The position numbers and the translations under genes were made by a program. The notes below the pieces were generated by a model. It was given only the letters and a program-made list of their open reading frames with translations. It was not told the DNA's origin and searched no databases. DNA of 64,000 bases from Pseudomonas sp. 10-1B. GTDB lineage: Bacteria > Pseudomonadota > Gammaproteobacteria > Pseudomonadales > Pseudomonadaceae. Below are positions 27,211 to 36,454 of the stretch, in pieces; the stretch's first letter is position 1, and each line of letters opens with the position of its first letter. The stretch is from assembly GCF_000935045.1 (NCBI RefSeq), contig NZ_JYKS01000031.1, positions 1 to 64,000 on the forward strand, given 5' to 3'.

Positions 27211-27768
27211 TTACTCGCCCCAACCGCTAACGAAATCGGCAGTCTCCAGAATGGGCGCAGTACGCGGTTCGGCCAGCGGCGTACCGACATACAGGTACCC
27301 GATCAACTCTTCGTTCTCGGCCAATCCCAAGCCCTTGTGCACATGCGCATCGAAGGCCATGTCACCGGTACGCCACACCGCGCCGATACCCTGCGCATGC
27401 GCCGCAATCAGAATGCCGTGCGCCGCACAACCCGCCGCCAGGCGTTGCTCGGACTTGGGCACCTTGAAGTGTTCCTGCAACTTGGCAATCACCACGATCA
27501 GCAACGGCGCCCGCAACGGCATGGCGCGGGCCTTGTCCAGTGCGGCTTGGCTAGCATCGCCCTTGTTCTGCACGGCTTCGGCGAACAACTCGCCCAGCCG
27601 CTCACGGCCCTGGCCTTCGATGGTAAGGAAACGCCACGGCCGCAGCTGGCCGTGGTCCGGGGCGCGCAGGGCAGCCTGGAACAACGCCTCACGCTGGGCG
27701 GCATTGGGCGCCGGGTCGGTCAGACGTGGCACGGAAACACGGTTGAGCAATGCGTCGAGAGCCTCCAT
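27211..27768 (-). CDS. Nitroreductase-family protein (YdjA-like)
   Basis: This 185-aa FMN-dependent oxidoreductase of the nitroreductase fold shows RLTDPAPNAAQREALFQAALRAPDHGQLRPWRF-type residues (conserved R and PDH near 30-45) and GIGAVWRTG. Length and spacing fit YdjA, a minimal nitroreductase. Substrate in the cell is unknown. ATG 27768 is used. It is convergent with cpxA across a REP pair and divergent from trkH across a 180-bp gap that carries a GCAAGCT-type repeat. Confidence 0.82.
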   Translation of the reverse strand: MEALDALLNRVSVPRLTDPAPNAAQREALFQAALRAPDHGQLRPWRFLTIEGQGRERLGELFAEAVQNKGDASQAALDKARAMPLRAPLLIVVIAKLQEHFKVPKSEQRLAAGCAAHGILIAAHAQGIGAVWRTGDMAFDAHVHKGLGLAENEELIGYLYVGTPLAEPRTAPILETADFVSGWGE

Positions 27769-27805
27769 CGGCTACCCTCCTGGCAGTTGAATGTGCCGCC
27801 ATTCT

Positions 27806-27897
27806 CAAGCTGCAAGCTATAAGCTGCAAGCTTCAAGCAGAAGCAAGCCGGCGTACCTTGGCTTTTCTTGCAGCTTGTAGCTCGCGGCTTGCAGCTG
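27806..27897. repeat. AGCTGCAAGCT-type inverted repeat
   Basis: Arms at 27806-27837 and 27867-27897 are built of AAGCTGCAAGCT units and resemble those at 25082-25166. It sits in the divergent gap between the nitroreductase gene and trkH. Confidence 0.75.
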
Positions 27898-27949
27898 ACC
27901 ACCCCATAGGTAGAATGGCGCCCTTCCGTTTCGAGTCAGAGCAGATCAC

Positions 27950-29404
27950 ATGGCGTTGCCGACCTTAAGGATCATTGGTTTCATCATCGGCATCTTCCTG
28001 ATTACCCTCGCCGTCGGCATGGCCGTGCCGATGGCCACCCTGGTGATCTTCGAACGCACCGGTGACATGCCGTCGTTCCTCTGGTCGAGCCTGATCACCT
28101 TCATCGCCGGCCTGGCCCTGGTGGTCCAGGGCCGCCCCGAACATGTGCACCTGCGCCCGCGTGACATGTACCTGCTGACGGTCAGCAGTTGGCTGGTGGT
28201 GTGCGTGTTCGCCGCCCTGCCGTTCCTGCTGACCCAGCACATCAGCTACACCGACGCCTTCTTCGAAAGCATGTCGGGCATCACCGCCACCGGCGCCACC
28301 GTGCTCAGCGGGCTCGATAGCATGTCGCCGGGCATCCTCATGTGGCGCTCGATGCTGCACTGGCTCGGCGGCATCGGCTTCATCGCCATGGCCGTGGCGA
28401 TCCTGCCGCTGCTGCGCATCGGTGGCATGCGCCTGTTCCAGACCGAGTCATCGGACCGCTCGGAAAAGGTCATGCCCCGCTCGCACATGGTCGCCAAGTC
28501 GATCGTGGCCGTGTACGTGGGCTTCTCGATACTGGGCTCACTGGCATTCTGGTGGGCCGGCATGAGCCCGTTCGATGCGATCAACCACGCCATGTCGGCG
28601 ATCTCTACTGGCGGCTTCTCCACTTCGGACCAATCACTGGCCAAGTGGGACATCCCGGCCGTGCACTGGGTCGCGGTGGTGGTGATGATCATGGGCAGCC
28701 TGCCGTTCACGCTTTATGTGGCGACCCTGCGTGGCAACCACAGGGCGCTGCTGCGCGACCAGCAGGTGCAGGGCTTGCTGGGCATGCTGGTGGTCACCTG
28801 GCTGGTGCTTGGCACCTGGTACTGGGCCACCACCAAACTGCCTTGGCTTGACGCGCTGCGCCACGTCGCCCTGAACGTGACCTCGGTGGTCACCACCACC
28901 GGCTTCGCCTTGGGTGACTACAGCCTGTGGGGCAACTTCTCGCTGATGCTGTTCTTCTACCTGGGCTTCGTCGGCGGCTGCTCCGGCTCCACCGCGGGCG
29001 GTATCAAGATCTTCCGTTTCCAGGTGGCCTACATCCTGCTCAAGGCCAACCTCAACCAGCTGATCCACCCGCGCGCGGTGATCAAGCAGAAGTACAACGG
29101 CCACCGCCTCGACGAAGACATCGTGCGTTCGATCCTGACGTTCTCGTTCTTCTTCGCCATCACCATCTGCGTGATGGCCTTGCTGCTGTCATTGCTTGGC
29201 GTGGACTGGATGACCGCCTTGACCGGTGCCGCCGGCACCGTCTCGGGTGTGGGCCCGGGCCTGGGTGAAGTGATCGGGCCGTCGGGCAACTACGCCACGC
29301 TGCCGGACACGGCCAAGTGGATTCTCGCGGCCGGCATGCTGCTCGGCCGCCTGGAGATCATCACGGTGCTGGTGTTGTGCATGCCGGCGTTCTGGCGTCA
29401 CTGA
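27950..29404 (+). CDS. trkH: Trk potassium uptake channel subunit TrkH
   Basis: This 484-aa inner-membrane protein has four pore repeats with selectivity-filter-like sequences: GITATGATVL, ISTGGFSTSD, VTTTGFALGD and VSGVGPGLGEV. It imports potassium together with cytosolic TrkA, which is not in this window. It is monocistronic; a GAGCAG site precedes the ATG. Its last 44 bases overlap the end of the convergent AraC gene. The length matches the family. Confidence 0.94.
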   Translation: MALPTLRIIGFIIGIFLITLAVGMAVPMATLVIFERTGDMPSFLWSSLITFIAGLALVVQGRPEHVHLRPRDMYLLTVSSWLVVCVFAALPFLLTQHISYTDAFFESMSGITATGATVLSGLDSMSPGILMWRSMLHWLGGIGFIAMAVAILPLLRIGGMRLFQTESSDRSEKVMPRSHMVAKSIVAVYVGFSILGSLAFWWAGMSPFDAINHAMSAISTGGFSTSDQSLAKWDIPAVHWVAVVVMIMGSLPFTLYVATLRGNHRALLRDQQVQGLLGMLVVTWLVLGTWYWATTKLPWLDALRHVALNVTSVVTTTGFALGDYSLWGNFSLMLFFYLGFVGGCSGSTAGGIKIFRFQVAYILLKANLNQLIHPRAVIKQKYNGHRLDEDIVRSILTFSFFFAITICVMALLLSLLGVDWMTALTGAAGTVSGVGPGLGEVIGPSGNYATLPDTAKWILAAGMLLGRLEIITVLVLCMPAFWRH

Positions 29405-30422
29405 CCCCCTCGGTTTCCGTGCCCAGGCGGGCGCGGTACTCGCTGGGGGTGGCATCGAACCAGCGACGGAACGCCCGGTAGAAGTTGCTGGGGTCGGCAA
29501 AGCCCAGCAGGTAGGCAGTTTCCAGCAGGGTCATGCCTGGCTGGGCCAGGTACTGCTCGGCTAGTTCCCGGCGGGTGTCGTCGAGCAAGGCCTGAAAACT
29601 GGTGCCCTCTTCCTGCAACCGCCGCTGCAACGTGCGCTGCGACAGGTGCAGGGCCTGGGCCAGGGTTTCGCGCTTGGGCTCGCCCTGCGGCAGGATGCGG
29701 CACAGCACCTGGCGCACGCGGTGGGTGACCCGGCTTTCGGAAAAACGTGCCAGATACTCCCCGGCAAAACGGTCATGCAGCACCGCCATGGCTTCGTTGG
29801 CGGTCGGCAGCGGTGCCTCCATGTCGGCACGCTCGAACACCAGCGCATCGTGCGGCGCACCGAACACCAGCGGCGAATGGAACGCCACCTTGTACGGTTC
29901 GACGTTCTTTGGCTGCGGCCCCTGCACCAGCACCCGCCGCGGCTGCACCGGCCGGCCGCTGAGCCATTTGCACAGCGCCAGGGCGCAGGCCAGTGACGCT
30001 TCGGCACTGTGCCGGGTCGGCGGCAGGTGGTCGCCATGCACGGTCAGGATCAGGGAATAGCCCTCGGGGCCGAGGACGAAGCTCAGGTCGGAGCTTTCGG
30101 CGATGATGCGCTGGTAACGCACCAGGCGCTGGAAGCCCTCGGCCAGGGTGCGGCTGGACATCAACGCATAACCCACCACATGGAACGACGCCGGGCGCAC
30201 CACCCGCGCCATGTTCAGGCCGATGGCCTCGTTGCCCGACAGCTCCACCGCCAGCTGCCAGAGCCGGGTCATGGAGTCCTGGGGGAAACGCGCGTCGGGG
30301 TCGTCGAGGGCAGCGAAGTCCAGCCCCAACTGCTTGAACATGGCCTGGCAATCGAGCCCTTCCAGTTCGAGTGCCTTCACAATCCCTGATGCCCAGCTGG
30401 CTGACGTGGTTCTTTCGCTCAT
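29361..30422 (-). CDS. AraC-family regulator (OruR-like)
   Basis: This 353-aa regulator has an N-terminal arabinose-binding-like PF12625 domain (WQLAVELSGNEAIGL, FHVVGYALMSSRTLAEGF) and a C-terminal double HTH (ETLAQALHLSQRTLQRRL; LLETAYLLGFADPSNFYRAFRRW). The OruR/ArgR-group members with this domain often control amino acid or lipid catabolism; the target is unknown. Start ATG 30422 leaves a weak ribosome site. The C-terminal tail (after about 335) is encoded in the region overlapping trkH, so it may not be essential. Confidence 0.8.
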   Translation of the reverse strand: MSERTTSASWASGIVKALELEGLDCQAMFKQLGLDFAALDDPDARFPQDSMTRLWQLAVELSGNEAIGLNMARVVRPASFHVVGYALMSSRTLAEGFQRLVRYQRIIAESSDLSFVLGPEGYSLILTVHGDHLPPTRHSAEASLACALALCKWLSGRPVQPRRVLVQGPQPKNVEPYKVAFHSPLVFGAPHDALVFERADMEAPLPTANEAMAVLHDRFAGEYLARFSESRVTHRVRQVLCRILPQGEPKRETLAQALHLSQRTLQRRLQEEGTSFQALLDDTRRELAEQYLAQPGMTLLETAYLLGFADPSNFYRAFRRWFDATPSEYRARLGTETEGVSDARTPACTTPAP

Positions 30423-30575
30423 GACAGGCTTCTTATGCTGACCGCTCCTGCGGTGAACCCCAAGGATACTCAATTGGCGCCTATTGTCACTGGTAGGCTC
30501 CGCCAATCACTCTAGACTCGAATCAGGCTCCACGCCGTGCATCTTGTCCAGAAGTATTAATCCCGGAGCACTGCC

Positions 30576-30887
30576 ATGAACCGCACAGCGCAGTTTCGCA
30601 GTTTTGCCGAGTTCTATCCTTACTACCTTGGGGAGCACAGCAACCCCACCTGCCGTCGGCTGCACTTTGTCGGCACCAGCCTGGTGATTGCCCTGCTGGC
30701 CTATACCGTCGGCAGTGGCAAATGGTTGCTATTGCTGGGCGTGCCGCTGTTCGGCTACGGCTTTGCCTGGGTCGGGCATTTCTTTTTCGAAAAGAACCGG
30801 CCAGCGACCTTTACCTATCCGCTGTACAGCCTGATGGGGGATTTCGTGATGTTCCGGGATATCCTGCTAGGCAAGCTCAAGCTGTAG
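30576..30887 (+). CDS. Mpo1-like (DUF962) membrane protein
   Basis: This 103-aa protein has the DUF962 pattern FAEFYPYYLGEHSNPTCRRLH and two membrane segments (about 27-60), with a conserved FFEKNRPATF near residue 70. In yeast Mpo1 (a DUF962 protein) is an iron-dependent dioxygenase of 2-hydroxy fatty acids; the conserved histidines (H20, H30, H68) would fit such a role. It stands alone with a GGAG site. A GGGCCGC/GCGGCCC stem follows the stop, without a T-run. Confidence 0.8.
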   Translation: MNRTAQFRSFAEFYPYYLGEHSNPTCRRLHFVGTSLVIALLAYTVGSGKWLLLLGVPLFGYGFAWVGHFFFEKNRPATFTYPLYSLMGDFVMFRDILLGKLKL

Positions 30888-30926
30888 ATTTTTCGGGGCC
30901 GCTTTGCGGCCCATGGCCCTCAACCC

Positions 30927-31736
30927 CTAAGCCGGCTCGCGCACCGCCGCTGCCTGTGCTTCACGTGCCTGCGCCTCCGCCAGCCGATACAGTTCGATGC
31001 TGCCATCCCAATGCTCGATCAGCGCCGTGCATGACTCCACCCAATCCCCGCAATTGAGGTACTCCACCTCCCCTACCTGGCGGATCTCGGCATGGTGGAT
31101 GTGCCCACACACCACCCCATGAAAGCCACGGCGGGTGCACTCATGGGCAATGGCATCCTCGAAATCGCTGATGAAGTTCACCGCCCCCTTGACCTTGTGC
31201 TTCAGGTAGGCCGACAGCGACCAGTAACCATAGCCATACCGCGCCCGCCAATGGTTGAGCCAGCGGTTGAGCACCAGGGTGAACTCGTAGGCGCGATCCC
31301 CCAGGAACGCCAGCCAACGGTGATAGCGGGTAATCACATCGAACTGGTCGCCATGGATCACCAGCAGGCGGCGGCCATCGGCGGTCAGGTGCTCGGCCTC
31401 GTCCACCAGCTGGATATTGCCCAGCATCAGCTTGGAGTAACGGCGCAGGAACTCGTCATGGTTGCCGGTGACGTAGATCACCTCGGTGCCGCGCTTGCTC
31501 ATGGTCAGCAAGCGGCGGATCACGTTGGTGTGGGCCTGCGGCCAGTAGATCCCGCCGCGCAGCTTCCAGCCATCGATGATATCCCCCACCAGGTAGATGC
31601 GGTCGGCCTGGTAGCCCTTGAGGAACTGCGACAGGTGCTCGGCCTGGCAGTCACGGGTGCCCAGGTGCACATCGGAGATCCACAAGGTACGCACGCGTTG
31701 CTTGCGCGAGGGACGGGACAGTTCGGCATGGGTCAT
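30927..31736 (-). CDS. LpxH-like metallophosphoesterase
   Basis: This 269-aa protein has the calcineurin-type metal motifs DVHLG, GDIIDGW, GNHDE, HGDQFD and GHIHHAE, in the pattern of UDP-2,3-diacylglucosamine diphosphatases (COG2908). It is longer than lpxH (about 240 aa) and not near lipid A genes, so it is probably the LpxH2-type paralogue rather than the essential enzyme. ATG 31736 has GGAG eight bases upstream. Substrate is uncertain. Confidence 0.75.
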   Translation of the reverse strand: MTHAELSRPSRKQRVRTLWISDVHLGTRDCQAEHLSQFLKGYQADRIYLVGDIIDGWKLRGGIYWPQAHTNVIRRLLTMSKRGTEVIYVTGNHDEFLRRYSKLMLGNIQLVDEAEHLTADGRRLLVIHGDQFDVITRYHRWLAFLGDRAYEFTLVLNRWLNHWRARYGYGYWSLSAYLKHKVKGAVNFISDFEDAIAHECTRRGFHGVVCGHIHHAEIRQVGEVEYLNCGDWVESCTALIEHWDGSIELYRLAEAQAREAQAAAVREPA

Positions 31737-31863
31737 GGGCAGGCTCCGGCGCAGTTTGCTGGAGACTGGCAGGCGCGGATGACAGTGCGGTGGCAAAACG
31801 GTTACCAGTGATGGTCTGCAGGGAATGAGGCACAATGGGCCCCTGCCCTGCGAGGACGCTCCC

Positions 31864-32631
31864 ATGACCGCCGGCCCGATCCTCTCGCTGCGCCATTACC
31901 GCGACAGCCTGATCGCCCATAGCCACGAACACCCGCAACTGGTGTTCGGCTTGCGCGGCCGCCTGGAGTTCGAGGTTCAGGGGCAAGGCGCCGGGATCGA
32001 TCGCCAGGGGCTGATCGTGGTGCCTGCAGGTGCACATCACACCTGCGCCAGCAATACCGGCAGCGATTGCCTGGTGCTCGATGTGCCAGGGGAGCATTGG
32101 TTGCACGAGCAGTTGGGCGCGCATGCCGATGCCAGCCGCCGCCTGCTCGACCGCCCTGCCGCCCTGGGCCTGGATGACCGCCAGCAGCAGTTGGTGGACT
32201 GGCTGGCGGCCAGCCCCATGGACGACCCGCTGATTGCCCGGCAAGGTGCGACGCTGCTGCTGGCCAGCCTCAACCCCACGGCGGCCGCGAGCGTTCGCGC
32301 CAGCCAGCGCCTGCCCTATGCCGCCTTCGATGCACATATCGAGCGGCATGCGGCCTACCCACTGCAGGTTGCTGATCTGGCGCGCATCGCCGGGCTGTCC
32401 AGTGCCCGGCTGCATGCGCGGTTTACCGCTGAGTGCGGGATTACACCGATGGACTACATTCGCCAACGGCGCCTGCTCAAGGCGCGGCGGCTGGTGGTGC
32501 AGACCGCGTTGCCGATGGGGGAGATTGCCGCGCAGGTGGGGTACAGCTCGCAGAGTGCGTTTTCCGCGGCGATGTTGCGGGCGTTCGGGTGTACGCCTTT
32601 GGCACTGCGACGAGAGCCTGGCGACAACTGA
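31864..32631 (+). CDS. AraC-family regulator with cupin domain
   Basis: This 255-aa regulator has an N-terminal cupin (HSHEHPQLVFGLRGRLEFEVQG, given as a motif at about 16-37, and AGAHHTC) and a C-terminal AraC HTH pair (LQVADLARIAGLSSARLHARF, PMGEIAAQVGYSSQSAFSAAM). It starts at ATG 31864 after GAGGACG. It is followed, across a REP pair, by an EamA-type exporter on the same strand; control of that exporter is plausible but unproved. Confidence 0.82.
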   Translation: MTAGPILSLRHYRDSLIAHSHEHPQLVFGLRGRLEFEVQGQGAGIDRQGLIVVPAGAHHTCASNTGSDCLVLDVPGEHWLHEQLGAHADASRRLLDRPAALGLDDRQQQLVDWLAASPMDDPLIARQGATLLLASLNPTAAASVRASQRLPYAAFDAHIERHAAYPLQVADLARIAGLSSARLHARFTAECGITPMDYIRQRRLLKARRLVVQTALPMGEIAAQVGYSSQSAFSAAMLRAFGCTPLALRREPGDN

Positions 32632-32682
32632 CAGCAGTCTTGCGACAGAATGCGTTTGCCTGAGCCTATACACTTTGCCTGT

Positions 32683-32783
32683 GCCGGCCTCTTCGCGGGC
32701 ACGCCCGCTCCCACAGGTACTGCGCAACCTTTCAAGGCAGCGAAAATCCTGTGGGAGCGGGTTCACCCGCGAAGAGGCCGGCA
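32683..32783. repeat. REP pair (type A BIME)
   Basis: Full 35-bp REP copies starting CCGGCCTCTTCGCGGGC lie at 32683-32717 and 32749-32783 in opposite orientation. They separate the cupin-AraC gene from the EamA gene. Confidence 0.88.
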
Positions 32784-32815
32784 CTGTCAGTAGAGATCTT
32801 GAGCAAGGACCCCTC

Positions 32816-33706
32816 ATGAACCACCGCACCGCCCTCGGCGCCCTGCACATCGGCGCGCTGTTCTTCGGCCTCACCGGCGTCTTCGGCAAGCTTGCCGCCA
32901 CTGCCAGCCCGGCGATCATCGTCTTTGGCCGCGCCGCCTTCGCCGTCATCGCCCTGGCCCTGTTCGCCAGCCTGGCCGGCCCGGGCTGGCAACGCCTGAG
33001 CGGCCGGGACGCGCGCCGCCTGCTGCTCGGCGGCGTGCTGCTGGCCGGCCATTGGGTCAGCTTCTTCATCGCCGTCAAAGTCAGCGGCGTGGCCATCGCC
33101 ACCCTCGGCTTCGCCAGCTTCCCGGCCTTTACCGTGATCCTCGAAGGGCTGCTGTTCCGCGAACGCATTCGCCGCAACGAGGCCGTGCTGGTATTGCTGG
33201 TCAGCATCGGCCTGGTACTGGTCACGCCGGCCTTCGACCTGGCCAGCCAAGCCACCGGCGGCCTGCTCTGGGCGCTGCTCTCGGGGCTGCTGTTCTCGCT
33301 GCTGTCACTCACCAACCGCGCTGGCTCCGGGCGCTTGCCTGCGGTACAGGCAGCGCTGTGGCAGAACCTGGTGGTGGGCTTGTGCCTGCTGCCGTTCGCA
33401 GCACCGGGCCTGGCCGGCGTAGCCGCAATGGACTGGCTGTGGATCGCCTTGCTCGGCATTTTCTGCACGGGTGTGGCGCACAGCCTGTTCGTCGCCAGCC
33501 TGGCGGTGATCAAGGCGCGCACCGCCGCCGTGGTGTTCGGCATGGAGCCGGTCTACGGCATTGCCGTGGCCTGGGCGGTGTTCGCCGAAACCCCGACCCT
33601 ACGCATGCTGCTGGGCGGCGCGCTGATCATCTTCGCCATCGTGCTGTCCAGCCGCCTGGCCGCCGAGCAACCACCCAGACAGCGGCCACTGGCCGAGGGC
33701 GCCTGA
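32816..33706 (+). CDS. EamA/DMT-family exporter
   Basis: This 296-aa protein has ten predicted membrane helices in two EamA repeats. The start ATG 32816 (MNHRTALGALHIGALFFGLTG) has AAGGA six bases upstream; the frame is open far upstream but that lies across the REP pair. Substrate is unknown (metabolite or amino acid export). Its stop is immediately next to the stop of the convergent SelT-like gene, with no gap. Confidence 0.8.
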   Translation: MNHRTALGALHIGALFFGLTGVFGKLAATASPAIIVFGRAAFAVIALALFASLAGPGWQRLSGRDARRLLLGGVLLAGHWVSFFIAVKVSGVAIATLGFASFPAFTVILEGLLFRERIRRNEAVLVLLVSIGLVLVTPAFDLASQATGGLLWALLSGLLFSLLSLTNRAGSGRLPAVQAALWQNLVVGLCLLPFAAPGLAGVAAMDWLWIALLGIFCTGVAHSLFVASLAVIKARTAAVVFGMEPVYGIAVAWAVFAETPTLRMLLGGALIIFAIVLSSRLAAEQPPRQRPLAEGA

Positions 33707-33988
33707 TCAGCGGTCGTTGTGGCCGAGGTCGCGTTGCGGGTCGATCTGGTCGCGCACCCGTTGCTTGAGCAGCTTGGCCTCGGGGAAGCCACCGTCGGCC
33801 TTGCGCTCCCAGATCTGCACGCCATTGCAGGTGATGCGGAAGATGCCGCCGGTGCCCGGCTCCAGCGCCACCCGGCCAAGGTCGTCGGCGAAGGTGCTGA
33901 GCAGTTCCTGGGCCAGCCAGGCGGCGCGCAGCAGCCATTGGCACTGGGTGCAATATGTGATGACGATTTCCGGCTTGCTGTCGGCCAT
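33707..33988 (-). CDS. SelT/SelW/SelH-like Rdx protein
   Basis: This 93-aa thioredoxin-like protein has the redox motif CTQC (residues 13-16, in ITYCTQCQW) followed by RAAWLAQELLSTF, typical of the Rdx family of small selenoprotein-W-like proteins. Here cysteine replaces selenocysteine. Its function in bacteria is unknown. It ends back to back with the EamA gene. Divergently, plpD starts about 68 bp away. Confidence 0.82.
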   Translation of the reverse strand: MADSKPEIVITYCTQCQWLLRAAWLAQELLSTFADDLGRVALEPGTGGIFRITCNGVQIWERKADGGFPEAKLLKQRVRDQIDPQRDLGHNDR

Positions 33989-34055
33989 GGTGAAACATCT
34001 CCAGGTGAGGGGCCGCTTATACTAGCGGGCTTTCGCCCACGGTTTGAGACTCACG

Positions 34056-36242
34056 ATGCACCGTTCGCTGCTCTGTCTTCTGCTCACCCTCACCTGCCTC
34101 GCAGCAATCGCCGCCGAGCCCGCCAGGCCCAAGGTCGGCCTGGTGCTGTCTGGCGGCGCCGCCCGTGGCCTGGCCCACATCGGTGTGCTCAAGGCCCTGG
34201 AGGAACAGGGGGTGCGCATCGATGCCATCGCCGGCACCAGCATGGGCGCGGTGGTCGGTGGGCTGTATGCCTCGGGCTACAGTGTCGAGGAGCTGGAAAA
34301 GCTCGCCACTACCCTTGACTGGCAACAGGCACTGTCCGACGCCCCGCCACGCAAGGACGTGCCGTTCCGGCGCAAGCAGGATGACCGCGACTTCCTGGTC
34401 AAGCAGAAACTCAGCTTTCGCGACGACGGTAGCCTGGGCCTGCCGCTGGGGGTGATCCAGGGTCAGAACCTGGCGCTGCTGCTGGAAAGCAAGCTGGCGC
34501 ATACCGCCGACACCCGTGACTTCGACAAACTGCCCATCCCCTTCCGCGCGGTGGCCACCGACATTGCCAGTGGTGAAAAAGTGGTATTCCGCCGCGGCCA
34601 CCTGCCCCAGGTGATCCGCGCCAGCATGTCGATCCCCGCGGTGTTCGCCCCAGTCGAGCTGGATGGCCGGCTGCTGGTGGACGGCGGCATGGTCGACAAC
34701 ATTCCGCTCGATGTGGCCCGTGAGATGGGCGTGGACCTGGCCATCGTGGTCGACATCGGCACGCCGCTGCGCGACCGCAAGCAATTGCTGACCGTGGTCG
34801 ACGTGCTGAACCAGTCGATCACCCTGATGACCCGGCGCAACTCGGAGGAACAACTGGCCAGCCTGCACCACGACGATATCCTCATCCAGCCACCGCTGGC
34901 CGCCTTCGGCGTGACCGATTTCGGCCAAGCCCAGGAAATGATCGACGCCGGCTACCGCGCCACCCGCCTGCTCGACCCGCGCCTGGCCGCCCTGCGCCAG
35001 CTCGAGGGCGACAGCAGCCTGGCCGTGGCTCGCTCGCCGCGCCAGCGCACGCCGGTGATCAGCACGATCAGGATCGAGAACGACTCCAAGGTCAGCGACG
35101 ACGTCATCCGCTCGTACATCCGCCAGCCGATCGGTGCACCGCTGGAACTGGGCCGCCTGCAGACCGACATGGGCACGCTGTACGGCCTGGATTACTTCGA
35201 CCGGGTGCAGTACCGCGTGGTGCACAAGGGCGACGACAACACCCTGGTGATCAATGCCCGTGGCCGACGCGGCGGCACCGACTACCTGCGCCTGGGCCTT
35301 AACCTGTCGGACGACCTGCGCGGCGATAGCGCCTTCAACCTGGGCGCCAGCTACCGCGTCAACGGCATCAACAGCCTCGGCGCCGAGTGGTTGACCCGTG
35401 GCCAGATCGGCGACCAGCAAGAGCTGTACAGCGAGTTCTACCAGCCGCTGGACGTGGGTTCGCGCTACTTCGTCGCACCATACCTGGACTTTGGCTCGCA
35501 GAACATCGAGGCCACCCTGGACAACGACCCCGTCGCCGAGTACCGCCTGGAGCGCTACGGTTTTGGCCTTAACCTGGGCCGGCAGATCGGCAACAGCGGT
35601 GAAGTGCGCCTGGGCGTGGGCAAGGCCTGGGGCGAGGCCGAGGTGCGCATCGGCGACCAGGACCTGCCCAAGGTCAGTTTCAACGAAGGCTTCTACGAGC
35701 TGAAATACTCGTTCGATACCCTCGACAACCTGTACTTCCCGCACCAGGGCGAGGACATAGGCCTGACCTTGCGCAAGTACGACAAATCGTTGGACTCCGA
35801 CCAGGATTACCGGCAGTGGCTGTTCAGCCTGGACAAGGCCATCAGCAGTGGGCCGAACACCTTCGTGTTGGGTGGGCGCTACGGGCGTACGCTGGACGAC
35901 ACCGAAGTGGTGACCTCGAGCTTCGTTATGGGCGGGGCGCGCGAGCTGTCAGGCTTCCGCCAGGACTCGGTATCAGGGCAGAACGTGAGCCTGCTGCGCA
36001 TGGTCTACTACCGCCGCCTGACGCCGCGGGCCTATGTGCCGCTGGACTTCCCGCTGTACATCGGCGGCTCGCTGGAGCGCGGGCGGGCGTGGAACAACGA
36101 CAACGAGTTCGACAGTGGCTATATCAATGCGGCGAGTATCTTCCTGGGGCTGGAAACGCCGCTGGGGCCGTTGAATCTCACTTACGGGGCCAACAGTGCG
36201 CATGAGCAGGCGGTGTACCTGAACCTGGGGCATACCTTCTAG
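34056..36242 (+). CDS. plpD: PlpD, patatin-like type Vd autotransporter phospholipase
   Basis: This 728-aa protein matches PlpD in length. It has a signal peptide (to about residue 20), a patatin domain (oxyanion loop SGGAARG at 32-38, nucleophile S62 in GTSMG, D209 in DGG), a POTRA-like domain (from about 325) and a C-terminal 16-strand barrel ending in an aromatic-rich NLGHTF. Secreted lipase activity with class A1 phospholipase function is known for P. aeruginosa PlpD. The ATG at 34056 opens the signal peptide. It is monocistronic. Confidence 0.92.
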   Translation: MHRSLLCLLLTLTCLAAIAAEPARPKVGLVLSGGAARGLAHIGVLKALEEQGVRIDAIAGTSMGAVVGGLYASGYSVEELEKLATTLDWQQALSDAPPRKDVPFRRKQDDRDFLVKQKLSFRDDGSLGLPLGVIQGQNLALLLESKLAHTADTRDFDKLPIPFRAVATDIASGEKVVFRRGHLPQVIRASMSIPAVFAPVELDGRLLVDGGMVDNIPLDVAREMGVDLAIVVDIGTPLRDRKQLLTVVDVLNQSITLMTRRNSEEQLASLHHDDILIQPPLAAFGVTDFGQAQEMIDAGYRATRLLDPRLAALRQLEGDSSLAVARSPRQRTPVISTIRIENDSKVSDDVIRSYIRQPIGAPLELGRLQTDMGTLYGLDYFDRVQYRVVHKGDDNTLVINARGRRGGTDYLRLGLNLSDDLRGDSAFNLGASYRVNGINSLGAEWLTRGQIGDQQELYSEFYQPLDVGSRYFVAPYLDFGSQNIEATLDNDPVAEYRLERYGFGLNLGRQIGNSGEVRLGVGKAWGEAEVRIGDQDLPKVSFNEGFYELKYSFDTLDNLYFPHQGEDIGLTLRKYDKSLDSDQDYRQWLFSLDKAISSGPNTFVLGGRYGRTLDDTEVVTSSFVMGGARELSGFRQDSVSGQNVSLLRMVYYRRLTPRAYVPLDFPLYIGGSLERGRAWNNDNEFDSGYINAASIFLGLETPLGPLNLTYGANSAHEQAVYLNLGHTF

Positions 36243-36244
36243 GG

Positions 36245-36428
36245 CCTCATCGCCGGCAAGCCAGCTCCCACAGGTACTGCATATGACTTGCGGTCGATGC
36301 GGTTGGTTTGGGAGCAACTGTCTTGTATTGCCTGGACTGGCCTCATCGCCGGCAAGCCAGCTCCCACAGGGACCGCACAGGGCCTGAGGCGAATGCGGTC
36401 GAGGTGGGAGCTGGCTTGCCGGCGAAAG
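36245..36428. repeat. Triple type B REP cluster
   Basis: Type B REP cores lie at 36245-36273, 36341-36370 and, inverted, 36402-36425, with a truncated element GGAGCAACTGTCTTG before the second. Positions 36313-36424 repeat 12343-12454 at about 93% identity. It follows plpD. Confidence 0.85.
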
Positions 36429-36454
36429 GGCCGCAAAGCGGCCCCAATGGCCGT

